From NCBI RefSeq assembly GCF_002015075.1, contig NZ_MUXZ01000008.1, positions 124,001 to 188,000 of the forward strand: DNA of 64,000 bases. Direction: 5' to 3'. Shown here piece by piece: positions 15,904-24,804 of this stretch (the first letter of the stretch is position 1; each line of letters starts with the position of its first letter). Source of the stretch: Canicola haemoglobinophilus. GTDB taxonomy: Bacteria; Pseudomonadota; Gammaproteobacteria; Enterobacterales; Pasteurellaceae. The translations under genes and the position numbers were made by a program. Under the pieces are notes generated by a model. The model ran no database searches and was not told the DNA's origin. It saw only the letters and a program-made list of their open reading frames with translations.

Positions 15904-17265
15904 ATGTCAGAAGAAAAGAAAAAAGGTGGATTTTGGTCTTGGTTAGGATTAGGAAAGAAAAAAGAAGAAACACAAATTAATTCCCTGCCAGAACCACAAG
16001 AGCAAGTTATTGCTGAACAAGCGTTTTTAGATGTTGAGCCAGAGATAGAAAGTCCAGAACCACATATTGAAGAAACGCTATCAAGTTCAGTTGAGACTGT
16101 TTCAAATGAGGAAGTGATAGAAGAGCTTGCTCATGAACTAGAGCATACAGAAGATACAACGCAAGAAACAGAAAGTGCGGTTGAAATCTCAGAGGTTTCT
16201 GAAGAAGAAACAATAGAAATTTCTGTGGAAGAAGCCAATGAACAGTCTCTTGAAAATGAAATTTCTGCCGAACAACAAGAAGATGCAGAGATTAATGAAA
16301 TTCCAAAAACTGTCGTTCAAGAACAAGAAAAACCAAGCGAAGGTGGTTTTTTTAGCCGTTTAGTGAAAGGGCTATTAAAAACAAAACAAAATATTGGTAC
16401 GGGGTTTCGTAGTCTATTTTTAGGTAAGAAAATTGATGATGAGTTATTTGAAGAATTAGAAGAACAATTGCTGATTGCAGATATTGGCGTATCTACAACC
16501 ACAAAAATCATCAATAACTTAACTCAGCACGCAAGCCGCAAGCAATTGCAAGATGCGGACTTACTTTACCAACAACTAAAAGTAGAATTGGCGGATATTC
16601 TTAAACCTGTAGAACAACCTTTACAGCTGGATAGCAGTAAAAAACCTTATGTGATTTTAATGGTAGGCGTAAACGGGGTTGGAAAAACCACAACCATTGG
16701 TAAATTAGCACATCAATTCCAAGCACAAGGTAAATCGGTGATGTTGGCGGCTGGAGATACATTCCGTGCGGCTGCGGTTGAGCAACTGCAAGTTTGGGGT
16801 GAGCGCAATAATATTCCTGTGATTGCACAAAGCACAGGTTCAGATTCGGCGTCTGTTATTTTTGATGCAATGCAATCCGCTGCTGCTCGTAATATTGATG
16901 TACTTATTGCTGATACAGCTGGACGCTTGCAAAATAAAAATAACCTTATGGACGAGTTGAAAAAAATTGTGCGAGTGATGAAGAAATATGATGAAACGGC
17001 ACCTCATGAAATTATGCTCACACTTGATGCTGGAACAGGGCAAAATGCTATTAGCCAAGCAAAATTATTCAATGAGGCTGTGGGATTGACAGGTATTAGC
17101 TTAACCAAGTTAGATGGAACTGCAAAGGGCGGTGTTATTTTTGCCATTGCTGATCAATTTAATCTACCAATTCGCTATATTGGTGTTGGTGAGAAAATTG
17201 ATGATTTACGCCCATTCCAAGCGGATGAATTCATTGATGCGCTTTTTGTGCAAGAGGAAAAATAG
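15904..17265 (+). CDS. ftsY: Signal recognition particle receptor FtsY
   Basis: GTPase that docks the SRP-ribosome complex at the membrane for cotranslational insertion. The 453 residues are a Lys/Trp-containing N-terminal membrane anchor (GGFWSWLGLGKKKEE), a long acidic A domain to ~residue 145, an N helical domain, and the G domain with GVNGVGKTTTIGKLAH, the DTAGR box and TKLDGTAKGG. In E. coli ftsY is followed by ftsE and ftsX; here a terminator follows and ftsEX are at 44340-45932. An uptake signal lies in the acidic region (16173). Confidence 0.96.
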   Translation: MSEEKKKGGFWSWLGLGKKKEETQINSLPEPQEQVIAEQAFLDVEPEIESPEPHIEETLSSSVETVSNEEVIEELAHELEHTEDTTQETESAVEISEVSEEETIEISVEEANEQSLENEISAEQQEDAEINEIPKTVVQEQEKPSEGGFFSRLVKGLLKTKQNIGTGFRSLFLGKKIDDELFEELEEQLLIADIGVSTTTKIINNLTQHASRKQLQDADLLYQQLKVELADILKPVEQPLQLDSSKKPYVILMVGVNGVGKTTTIGKLAHQFQAQGKSVMLAAGDTFRAAAVEQLQVWGERNNIPVIAQSTGSDSASVIFDAMQSAAARNIDVLIADTAGRLQNKNNLMDELKKIVRVMKKYDETAPHEIMLTLDAGTGQNAISQAKLFNEAVGLTGISLTKLDGTAKGGVIFAIADQFNLPIRYIGVGEKIDDLRPFQADEFIDALFVQEEK

Positions 17266-17300
17266 ACTTGCGCAAGTAATTAGGATTTAATCATAAGTCT

Positions 17301-17343
17301 AAAAGCTATGTTTGATATTGTATTGAACATAGCTTTTTCTTTT
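17301..17343 (+). terminator. Terminator after ftsY
   Basis: A 12-bp stem AAAAGCTATGTT / AACATAGCTTTT with a 13-base loop is followed by TCTTTTTG, 36 bases after the ftsY stop. It marks ftsY as the last gene of its unit. Confidence 0.85.
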
Positions 17344-17375
17344 TGTCTTATTCTTGTTAGAAAGATAGATGCTGG

Positions 17376-17418
17376 AAATAAAAAAGCTGTGCCTTAATAA
17401 CTTAGAGAGCACAGCTTT
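17376..17418 (-). terminator. Terminator after rraA
   Basis: Read on the minus strand, a 10-bp stem (AAAGCTGTGC / GCACAGCTTT) is followed by a run of T residues. It lies 22 bases beyond the rraA stop and, with the ftsY hairpin, insulates the convergent pair. Confidence 0.85.
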
Positions 17419-17440
17419 AGCCTGTTTAGAAAAATGTAAT

Positions 17441-17944
17441 TTATTCGTTAGTATCAAAATCTTCTAAATCTAAAGGTTCTTGAGAAAGGATAATACCTGT
17501 TAGATCAGCATAAACATAATCTTCTGGGAAGAAGGTTACACCGCCAAAATTAACAGGAACATCAGTTTCGCCAATAGTTTGTTCGTCGGCACCAACAGGG
17601 ATTGGTGCAAGAGCTTGAATACCAATATCTATATTTTCTAATTGTTGTAATTGACGAACAGCACCATATACAATAATGCCTTCCCAGCCGTTATCAGCAG
17701 CTAATTGTGCTAAATCTGCATCAATTAATGCGCGGCGAACTGCACCACCACCGTCAATTAATAGTACTCGACCTTCTCCATTTTCTTCTAGTGTTTCACT
17801 GATTAATCCATTGTTTTCAAAGCATTTGATCGTGGTAATTTTTCCAAAGAAGGCGCTTTTGCCGCCAAAGCTAGAAAAAATAGGCTCAACAACATCAATT
17901 TGATCAAGATAAATATCGCAAAGTTCAGAAGTATCAATATACAT
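17441..17944 (-). CDS. rraA: RNase E activity regulator RraA
   Basis: Ring-shaped protein that binds RNase E and inhibits its RNA processing; older annotations called it MenG because of its neighbour menA. The 167 residues carry the family core GRVLLIDGGGAVRRALIDADLA and DNGWEGIIVYGAVR. It is downstream of menA in the same orientation, 49 bases away, with AGGGAA before the ATG. H. influenzae is reported to lack the C-8 menaquinone methylase that MenG once denoted, so RraA is the preferred reading. Confidence 0.93.
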   Translation of the reverse strand: MYIDTSELCDIYLDQIDVVEPIFSSFGGKSAFFGKITTIKCFENNGLISETLEENGEGRVLLIDGGGAVRRALIDADLAQLAADNGWEGIIVYGAVRQLQQLENIDIGIQALAPIPVGADEQTIGETDVPVNFGGVTFFPEDYVYADLTGIILSQEPLDLEDFDTNE

Positions 17945-17993
17945 AGGATTTCCCTTCTATATTTTAGACATTAGTGGCTAAGTATAACCAATC

Positions 17994-18899
17994 TTAGTTT
18001 ACAAGCAAGCCCAAACTAAATAATAGATTAGTGAGCAAAGCAAGTAAGGACATTTGTGCAAGCATTGGACGTAAATTTAGCGGATCTTTATTTTGATAAA
18101 CAAAATATGCATGTTTAATCAGCAATGGAAAAGCAAGGATAAAGAGGAAATTGGACCAATGAGTAAATGTGTAAAAAGTAAAAATAATGTAGCTTAGTGC
18201 ACTAGTCGCTAAGAGAATACAATGATAAATACGCGCATTTTCAGCGCCTAAACGTACTACAAGGGTATTTTTCCCAGCTTTTCGATCTTGCTCAATATCC
18301 CGCAAATTATTGATATTTAATACCGCAGTTGCCAATAATCCCGTTGCAATAGCTGGTAGAAAAATAAGCCAATTCAGTTGATGAGTTTGTAAATAGTAAG
18401 TACCGCCTACACCTAACAAGCCAAAGAAAATAAGCACAGATATATCGCCTAAACCCAAGTAGCCATAGGGTTTTGTGCCAACGGTATAAGTAATAGCAGC
18501 AAGAATAGCGAGTAGTCCTAAAAGAGCAAACGCAATTACATCGCTGATAGTTTGGTAAGCGCTGATGATGAGTAATCCGCCAGAAATTAAGCTCAAAAAT
18601 ACAACAAGAATAAGTCCTTGTTTTAATTGTTTGACATTGATTGCACCTTGTTGAATAGCACGCAAAGGACCAATTCGCTCTTGTGTGTCCGAGCCTTTTT
18701 GGTGATCACCATAATCATTGGCAAAATTGGATAAGATTTGTAATAGCAAAGTAGTTAATAAACAAAGTAAAGTTGTTGTCCAACTAAATTGTTGCGACCA
18801 ATAAGCTAATGCTGAGCCTGTAATAATTGAGGCTGCCGCCAAAGGTAAAGTTTTGGGTCTAGCTGTTTCAAACCACATTTTAACGCTATTATTTGTCAT
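17994..18899 (-). CDS. menA: 1,4-dihydroxy-2-naphthoate polyprenyltransferase
   Basis: UbiA-family inner-membrane prenyltransferase making demethylmenaquinone, the quinone used by the anaerobic Nap and Nrf chains. About eight membrane helices are visible, along with the Asp-rich motifs NFANDYGDHQKGSD and NNLRDIEQDRKAGK that bind the prenyl diphosphate via magnesium. The frame opens at a GTG at 18908, but the ATG at 18899 (MTNNSVKMWFETARPKTLP) is the likelier start. It is divergent from trmO. Confidence 0.94.
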   Translation of the reverse strand: MTNNSVKMWFETARPKTLPLAAASIITGSALAYWSQQFSWTTTLLCLLTTLLLQILSNFANDYGDHQKGSDTQERIGPLRAIQQGAINVKQLKQGLILVVFLSLISGGLLIISAYQTISDVIAFALLGLLAILAAITYTVGTKPYGYLGLGDISVLIFFGLLGVGGTYYLQTHQLNWLIFLPAIATGLLATAVLNINNLRDIEQDRKAGKNTLVVRLGAENARIYHCILLATSALSYIIFTFYTFTHWSNFLFILAFPLLIKHAYFVYQNKDPLNLRPMLAQMSLLALLTNLLFSLGLLVN

Positions 18900-19009
18900 A
18901 ATATCCACATTATAATTGATACAGAAAATACAATTTATGCCCTGCTTGAGCCTAAATTTGCGTTATTCTACTGTTTTATTTATGAGTTTTTAACTGTTTT
19001 AAGGAAAAT

Positions 19010-19732
19010 ATGTCTGATTTTTCACTTCATCTTACGCCAGTCGCCATTATTCATACGCCGTACAAAGAAAAATTCTCTGTTCCCCGTCAAGCCAATTTAG
19101 TGCAAGACGGTACTGGTATTGTTGAGCTTCTTGCGCCATTTAATAGCCCAGAAGCTGTGCGAGGGCTAGAGCAGTTTTCTCATTTATGGCTGATTTTCCA
19201 ATTTGACAAAGTGCCAACAGGGAAATGGCAGCCCATGGTTCGCCCTCCTCGTTTGGGTGGCAATGAGCGTATCGGTGTGTTCGCCTCTCGAGCAACTCAT
19301 CGCCCTAATCCTTTAGGTTTATCCAAAGTGGAATTACGCCAAGTCGAATGTAAAAATGGTAAGGTCTTATTGCATCTTGGGGCAGTAGATTTAGTTGATG
19401 GCACGCCAATTTTTGATATTAAGCCTTATATTGCTTATGCTGATAATGAACCTAATGCAAGATCAGGCTTTGCTCAAGAAAAGCCTGAGCCAGAGTTACA
19501 AGTGGAGTTTAGCTCTGAGGTTCAAATAACTTTAGCAAAACTTGAGAAAAACCGACCGCACTTGAGCCGTTTTATTCGAGAGGTTATTCAACAAGATCCT
19601 CGCCCAGCTTATCAGAAAGGCAAGTATATAGATAAAGTTTATGGTATTAGCTTATATGAATTTAATATTTGTTGGAGGATTAAATCTGATGATTTTACAG
19701 TGGCTGAGGTCGTGGAAATCCAGTTAATATGA
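19010..19732 (+). CDS. trmO: tRNA (t6A37) N6-methyltransferase TrmO (TsaA/YaeB family)
   Basis: SAM-dependent enzyme of unusual beta-barrel fold that methylates t6A37 to m6t6A37 in threonine tRNA. The 240 residues show VAIIHTPYKEKFSVPRQ, the central FASRATHRPNPLGLSKVEL signature and DGTPIFDIKPYI, all family hallmarks. The start is an ATG with AAGGAAA upstream. It acts on the product of the TsaD pathway (12904-13932). An uptake signal at 19555 lies inside. Confidence 0.93.
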   Translation: MSDFSLHLTPVAIIHTPYKEKFSVPRQANLVQDGTGIVELLAPFNSPEAVRGLEQFSHLWLIFQFDKVPTGKWQPMVRPPRLGGNERIGVFASRATHRPNPLGLSKVELRQVECKNGKVLLHLGAVDLVDGTPIFDIKPYIAYADNEPNARSGFAQEKPEPELQVEFSSEVQITLAKLEKNRPHLSRFIREVIQQDPRPAYQKGKYIDKVYGISLYEFNICWRIKSDDFTVAEVVEIQLI

Positions 19733-19752
19733 TCTTCAATTGAAATAAATTT

Positions 19753-19768
19753 TTTGATCCACTTCACA
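19753..19768 (+). promoter_or_regulatory. Candidate CRP site upstream of rbsD
   Basis: TTTGA-N6-TCACA matches the CRP consensus TGTGA-N6-TCACA in nine of ten core positions. The centre is about 75 bases upstream of the centre of the RbsR operator, a layout suitable for catabolite activation of the ribose operon. Confidence 0.6.
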
Positions 19769-19825
19769 CTTTTACAGTTTTCTTTTTTCTTTTATGTATT
19801 TTTTCCATTAAACTTTTCGCAAATT

Positions 19826-19845
19826 TCATCGAAACGTTTCGATGA
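19826..19845 (+). promoter_or_regulatory. RbsR operator (perfect 20-bp palindrome)
   Basis: The perfect palindrome has core ATCGAAACGTTTCGAT and extends one further pair on each side to TCA...TGA. It has the LacI-family central CG and the GAAACGTTTC core known for E. coli RbsR operators. It lies 54 bases before the rbsD ATG and the operon encodes RbsR itself (24805-25797), so repression relieved by ribose is the natural model. Confidence 0.85.
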
Positions 19846-19899
19846 GTAAAAATAAAGATTTACTCTGAATTATTTCAGATAAATATGGAGAAAATTAAT

Positions 19900-20319
19900 A
19901 TGAAAAAAACAAGATTGTTAAATGCGTCTTTATCCCATCATATTGCAACTTTAGGTCATACAGATAGCTTAACGATTTGTGATGCTGGCTTGCCTATTCC
20001 GAATTTTGTTGAGCGTATTGATTTAGCCTTAGAAGCTGGCGTACCGAGTTTTTTACAAACTTTTGATGTTGTGACCGATGAAATGTTTGTTGAACGTGCA
20101 GTTTTAGCGGAAGAAATTAAAGAAAAAAATCCACAAATTCATACCGCACTTTTAGCTGCATTAGCAAAATTGTCAGAACAACAAGGTAACAATATTGCTA
20201 TTGAATATATTACCCATGAAGAATTTAAAGTATTAAGTTTTGACAGCAAAGCTATTGTGCGTACTGGCGAATTTTCTCCGTATGCCAATATTATTTTATA
20301 TTCTGGTGTGCCGTTTTAA
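19900..20319 (+). CDS. rbsD: D-ribose pyranase
   Basis: Interconverts beta-pyranose and beta-furanose ribose so that RbsK gets its substrate. The ATG at 19900 (MKKTRLLNASLSHHIA) is preferred over that at 19885: it gives 139 residues, the E. coli length, and places GGAG nine bases upstream. Catalytic-region motifs LGHTDSLTICDAGLPIP (His near residue 20) and the C-terminal FSPYANIIL are present. First gene of rbsDACBKR; an uptake signal lies at 20143. Confidence 0.96.
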   Translation: MKKTRLLNASLSHHIATLGHTDSLTICDAGLPIPNFVERIDLALEAGVPSFLQTFDVVTDEMFVERAVLAEEIKEKNPQIHTALLAALAKLSEQQGNNIAIEYITHEEFKVLSFDSKAIVRTGEFSPYANIILYSGVPF

Positions 20320-20336
20320 TCGAAAGAGAGGTATTT

Positions 20337-21830
20337 ATGCAAGCGGAAACCTTGCTCAAAATTACTGGCGTAGATAAATCTTTCCCAGGCGTGAAAGCAC
20401 TGAATAATGCTTGTTTATCTGTTTATGCAGGACGAGCAATGGCGCTGATGGGAGAAAATGGCGCCGGTAAATCAACCTTGATGAAAGTGTTAACTGGGAT
20501 TTATAGCAAAGACAGTGGTTCCATTGAATATTTAGGTAAAGTTGTTAACTTCAAAGGCCCTAAGGATTCTGAAACTGCAGGAATTAGTATTATTCATCAA
20601 GAGCTCAATTTAGTCGCTAATTTAACGATTGCCGAAAATATTTTTTTAGGGCGTGAATTTACTACGCCTTGGGGTGCAATTGATTGGAAAAAAATGCACC
20701 AAGAAGCAGATAAATTATTGAAGCACTTAGGTGTACCTTTCCGTAGTAATCAACTTTGTTCTGAGTTATCTATTGGCGAGCAACAAATGGTTGAGATTGC
20801 CAAAGCACTTAGCTTTAAGTCAAAAGTAATCATCATGGATGAGCCAACAGATGCTTTAACTGATACGGAAACTGAAACCTTATTTAAAGTTATCCGTGAG
20901 TTAAAAGAGCAAAATTGTGGCATTGTCTATATTTCACATCGTATCAAAGAGATTTTTGAAATTTGCGATGATGTTACCGTCTTGCGTGATGGGCAATTTA
21001 TTGGCGAAAGTGCGGTAAAAGATCTGACAGAAGATCGTTTGATTGAAATGATGGTTGGACGTCGTTTAGAAGAACAATATCCACATATTGAACAAGAGCA
21101 AGGCTCTATTCGCTTAGAAGTAAATCAGCTCTCAGGTAGTGGCGTGTATGATGTGAGTTTCAAACTATATAGCGGTGAGATTTTAGGTGTGTCAGGGCTA
21201 ATGGGCGCTGGCAGAACGGAATTAATGAAAGTGCTATATGGTGCATTGCCAAAAGAAAGTGGAGATGTGCGGTTAAATAATCAAGTGATTTCTAACAATT
21301 CTGCTCAAGATGGTTTAAGAAATGGCATTGTGTATATTTCCGAAGATCGCAAGGGGGACGGCTTAATTTTAGGCATGTCAGTAAAAGAAAATATGTCTTT
21401 GACTGCGTTAGATCATTTATCTAAAGCTGGACGAATTAATCATCAAGCGGAAAAAATGGTGGTAGATGATTTTATTGAGTTATTCAATATCAAAACCCCA
21501 AGTCGTGAACAACAAATAGGTTTACTTTCTGGCGGTAACCAACAAAAAGTCGCCATTGCTAAAGGGCTGATGACGCACCCTGATGTGCTTATTTTAGATG
21601 AGCCAACTAGAGGTGTTGATGTTGGTGCGAAAAAAGAAATCTATCAGTTGATTAATAAATTTAAGCAAGAAGGCTTAAGTATTATTTTAGTTTCATCTGA
21701 AATGCCAGAAGTGCTAGGTATGAGTGATCGTATTTTAGTTATGCATGAAGGTCGAATTAGCGCTGAATTTAGTCGTGAAGAAGCAACACAAGAAAAATTA
21801 CTTGCTGCGGCTATCGGGAAACATAATTAA
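20337..21830 (+). CDS. rbsA: Ribose import ATP-binding protein RbsA
   Basis: Double-cassette ABC ATPase that energises ribose uptake. The first cassette has GENGAGKST, LSIGEQQMVEIAKAL and DEPTDALT; the second has a degenerate P-loop (GLMGAGRTE) but a good LSGGNQQKVAIAKGL and DEPTRGVD, as is usual for sugar CUT2 transporters. In the first Walker B region the family residue after DEPT is usually S or A; here it is D (EPTDAL), as in E. coli RbsA. 497 residues; uptake signal at 21008. Confidence 0.96.
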   Translation: MQAETLLKITGVDKSFPGVKALNNACLSVYAGRAMALMGENGAGKSTLMKVLTGIYSKDSGSIEYLGKVVNFKGPKDSETAGISIIHQELNLVANLTIAENIFLGREFTTPWGAIDWKKMHQEADKLLKHLGVPFRSNQLCSELSIGEQQMVEIAKALSFKSKVIIMDEPTDALTDTETETLFKVIRELKEQNCGIVYISHRIKEIFEICDDVTVLRDGQFIGESAVKDLTEDRLIEMMVGRRLEEQYPHIEQEQGSIRLEVNQLSGSGVYDVSFKLYSGEILGVSGLMGAGRTELMKVLYGALPKESGDVRLNNQVISNNSAQDGLRNGIVYISEDRKGDGLILGMSVKENMSLTALDHLSKAGRINHQAEKMVVDDFIELFNIKTPSREQQIGLLSGGNQQKVAIAKGLMTHPDVLILDEPTRGVDVGAKKEIYQLINKFKQEGLSIILVSSEMPEVLGMSDRILVMHEGRISAEFSREEATQEKLLAAAIGKHN

Positions 21831-21839
21831 GGGGATTAT

Positions 21840-22802
21840 ATGAATTCATCATCATTTAAATTAGGTAAATTTTTATTAGAACAACGTTCTATTATTGCGT
21901 TGTTGGTACTCATTGCGATTGTGTCAATGATTAACCCTGACTTTTTTAGTATTGATAATATTCTTAATATTTTACGTCAAACATCCGTAAATGCGATTAT
22001 CGCAGTGGGAATGACCTTTGTAATTTTAATCGCAGGGATCGATTTGTCCGTTGGTTCTATTCTTGCCTTGACTGGTGCTGTAGCAGCATCATTAGTGGGT
22101 ATGGAATTATCAGTGTTTGTCGTTATTCCGCTAACCTTATTATTTGGTACGTTATTAGGTAGTGTCAGTGGTTTTATTGTGGCGAAAGGTAAAGTTCAAG
22201 CCTTTATTGCTACCTTAGTTACCATGACTTTATTGCGTGGTGTCACCATGGTTTATACTGACGGTCGTCCGATTAGTACAGGCTTTTCCGATGCAGCAGA
22301 TAGTTTTGCTTATTTAGGTACTGGTTATTTATTCGGTATTCCTTTACCTATTTGGTTAATGGCAATGGTGTTTGCTGTAGCTTGGTATGTGTTAAAACAT
22401 TGCAAAATTGGTCGTTATATTTATGCCTTAGGCGGCAATGAAAATGCTACTCAGCTATCAGGCATCAATGTAACTAAAATCAAAATCTTTGTGTTCGCTG
22501 TTAGTGGTTTCTTATCTGCATTAGCTGGTTTGATTGTCACTGCTCGTTTATCTTCAGCACAACCAACTGCGGGGGTATCTTATGAATTAGATGCTATCGC
22601 TGCGGTAGTTGTGGGCGGAACCAGCTTAATGGGCGGTAAAGGTCGTGTAATGGGCACATTAATTGGGGCATTAATTATTGGTTTCTTAAATAATGCACTG
22701 AATTTATTAGATATTTCATCTTACTATCAAATGATAGCAAAAGCGTTGGTTATCTTAGTTGCTGTTCTTGCGGATAACTATTTAGGCAGTAAAAAAGCAT
22801 AA
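21840..22802 (+). CDS. rbsC: Ribose import permease RbsC
   Basis: Polytopic inner-membrane permease of the CUT2 ABC family. The 320 residues contain roughly eight to ten hydrophobic segments, with the family motifs GIDLSVGSILALTGA and AVVVGGTSLMGGKGRV. Nine bases separate it from rbsA, and GGGGA precedes the ATG. Confidence 0.96.
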   Translation: MNSSSFKLGKFLLEQRSIIALLVLIAIVSMINPDFFSIDNILNILRQTSVNAIIAVGMTFVILIAGIDLSVGSILALTGAVAASLVGMELSVFVVIPLTLLFGTLLGSVSGFIVAKGKVQAFIATLVTMTLLRGVTMVYTDGRPISTGFSDAADSFAYLGTGYLFGIPLPIWLMAMVFAVAWYVLKHCKIGRYIYALGGNENATQLSGINVTKIKIFVFAVSGFLSALAGLIVTARLSSAQPTAGVSYELDAIAAVVVGGTSLMGGKGRVMGTLIGALIIGFLNNALNLLDISSYYQMIAKALVILVAVLADNYLGSKKA

Positions 22803-22833
22803 ACTTACACTTACATCTTTAAGGAGATTAAAA

Positions 22834-23712
22834 ATGAAAAAATTCACAACAATTGCATCAGCAGTAATGTTAAGTCTTGCGTTCAGTGGCGCAGCAATGG
22901 CAAAAGATACTATCGCATTAGCAGTATCCACTTTAGATAACCCATTCTTTGTTGCATTGAAAGATGGTGCACAGAAAAAAGCTGATGAATTAGGTTACAA
23001 ATTAGTTGTTTTAGATTCGCAAAATGACCCTGCAAAAGAACTTGCGAATGTTGAAGATTTAATGGTTCGTGGTGCAAAAGTATTATTAATTAACCCAACT
23101 GATAGCGAAGCTGTTGCAAATGCGGTTGCTATTGCTAATCGTAGCAATATTCCTGTTATCACATTAGACCGTGGTGCTGCAAAAGGTAAAGTAGTGAGCC
23201 ATATTGCATCAGATAACGTTGCTGGTGGTAAAATGGCAGGGGATTTTATTGCGCAAAAATTAGGTGCAAATGCAAAAGTTATTCAACTTGAAGGTATTGC
23301 CGGTACATCAGCAGCTCGTGAGCGTGGCGATGGCTTCAAACAAGCGATTGCCGAACATAAATTTGATGTATTAGCAAGCCAACCAGCTGATTTCGACCGC
23401 ACTAAAGGCTTAAACGTAATGGAAAACTTATTGGCAAGTAAAGCGGCAGTTCAAGCTGTATTCGCGCAAAACGATGAAATGGCATTAGGTGCATTACGTG
23501 CAATCAGTGCGGCGAATAAAAAAGTATTAGTAGTTGGTTTCGATGGTACTGATGATGGTGTTAAAGCGGTTAAAAGCGGTAAATTAGGTGCAACTATCGC
23601 ACAACAACCAGAACTTATCGGTAGCTTAGGTGTTGCTACCGCGGATAAAGTACTTAAAGGCGAAACTGTTGCAGAAAAAATTCCTGTTGACTTAAAAGTT
23701 ATCGCTGAATAA
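22834..23712 (+). CDS. rbsB: Periplasmic D-ribose-binding protein
   Basis: High-affinity periplasmic receptor delivering ribose to RbsAC. A cleavable signal peptide (residues 1-23, ending SGAAMA) precedes the mature start KDTIALAVSTLDNPFFVALKDGAQKKADE. The Venus-flytrap motifs LINPTDSEAV, TLDRGA, GTSAARERGDGFKQA and FAQNDEMALGA are present; 292 residues in total. A strong AAGGAG ribosome site and a hairpin after the gene (23717-23745) fit its need for excess expression over the membrane parts. Confidence 0.96.
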   Translation: MKKFTTIASAVMLSLAFSGAAMAKDTIALAVSTLDNPFFVALKDGAQKKADELGYKLVVLDSQNDPAKELANVEDLMVRGAKVLLINPTDSEAVANAVAIANRSNIPVITLDRGAAKGKVVSHIASDNVAGGKMAGDFIAQKLGANAKVIQLEGIAGTSAARERGDGFKQAIAEHKFDVLASQPADFDRTKGLNVMENLLASKAAVQAVFAQNDEMALGALRAISAANKKVLVVGFDGTDDGVKAVKSGKLGATIAQQPELIGSLGVATADKVLKGETVAEKIPVDLKVIAE

Positions 23713-23716
23713 TGAG

Positions 23717-23745
23717 ATTGGGGCACGATGTTGCCCCAATTTCTC
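23717..23745 (+). terminator. Hairpin between rbsB and rbsK
   Basis: A 9-bp GC-rich stem ATTGGGGCA / TGCCCCAAT with a 6-base loop, directly after the rbsB stop, is followed by TTCTCTT. The tail is weak, so partial termination or 3'-end protection of the rbsDACB message is as likely as full termination. Confidence 0.6.
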
Positions 23746-23830
23746 TTAATCTATAGATAAATGCAAAGCAAAAAATTATTCTTTTCTAAGTATCCTTTAA
23801 CTCTTTTTGTTTTTCTGACAAGGATAAATT

Positions 23831-24784
23831 ATGAGTAAAATTCTTACTGTTCTCGGTAGCATTAATGCAGATCATGTGATTTCGGTACCGCACTTTGCTA
23901 AACCGGGCGAAACCTTAAGTGGTAAACAATATCACATTGCCTATGGCGGAAAAGGGGCAAATCAAGCTGTAGCTGCCGCTCGTTTAACTGATTTTAGCCA
24001 AGACGCAAAAGTAAACTTCATTGGTTGTATTGGCGATGACGATATTGGGCAAGCGATGAAAAAAGCCTTTGCTCAAGACGGTATTAATGTGGCAACAATT
24101 ACTGAAATCCCAAATGAAATGAGTGGGACTGCAATGATCCAAGTGGCAGATAGTGGCGAAAATAGTATTGTGATTTCTGCTGGGGCAAATGCACATTTAA
24201 GCACAGATGTGGTAGAAAAGTTTGCCACTGAAATTGAGCAAGCGGATTATTTGCTGATGCAATTAGAAACGCCACTTGAGGCTATTTTAGCTGCGGCTAA
24301 ATTAGCAAAACAACAAGGGGTAAAAGTGGTATTAAACCCTGCACCAGCTCGTCAATTACCTGACGAATTGTTAAGTTTATTAGATATGATTACGCCGAAT
24401 GAAACAGAAACAGAAATTCTCACTGGCGTAAAAGTTATTGATGAACAAAGTGCGGTGCAAGCGGCGAATGTTTTTCATCAAAAAGGCATTGAAACTGTGT
24501 TGATCACCTTAGGATCAAAAGGGGTTTATGTAAGCCAAAAATCATCAATGCAAGAACAAGCTACAGGCGAAGTCGTTGCTGGATTTAGAGTAAATGCTGT
24601 CGATACAACTGCCGCAGGCGATACTTTTAATGGCGCATTTTTGACCGCACTTTTAGAAGATAAACCACTTGCTGAAGCTATTCGTTTTGCTCATGCGGCT
24701 GCGGCGATTAGTGTGACACGCAAAGGTGCTCAACCCTCTATTCCAACTCGTCAAGAAACATTAGACTTTTTGGCTCAACATTAA
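23831..24784 (+). CDS. rbsK: Ribokinase
   Basis: PfkB-family kinase making ribose 5-phosphate. In the 317 residues, GSINADHVISVPHFAKPGET and YGGKGANQAVAAARL form the sugar site, and DTTAAGDTFNGAF holds the catalytic aspartate. It follows rbsB after 118 bases that contain the hairpin. Uptake signals lie at 24448 and 24644. Confidence 0.97.
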   Translation: MSKILTVLGSINADHVISVPHFAKPGETLSGKQYHIAYGGKGANQAVAAARLTDFSQDAKVNFIGCIGDDDIGQAMKKAFAQDGINVATITEIPNEMSGTAMIQVADSGENSIVISAGANAHLSTDVVEKFATEIEQADYLLMQLETPLEAILAAAKLAKQQGVKVVLNPAPARQLPDELLSLLDMITPNETETEILTGVKVIDEQSAVQAANVFHQKGIETVLITLGSKGVYVSQKSSMQEQATGEVVAGFRVNAVDTTAAGDTFNGAFLTALLEDKPLAEAIRFAHAAAAISVTRKGAQPSIPTRQETLDFLAQH

Positions 24785-24804
24785 TTGAAACAAGGACGTT
24801 AGAT

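Noticed and set aside
21271..21279. Extra uptake signals such as GATGTGCGGT (21264-21273) and AAGTGCGGA (25251-25259)
   Set aside because: They differ from the exact 9-mer and were not counted.
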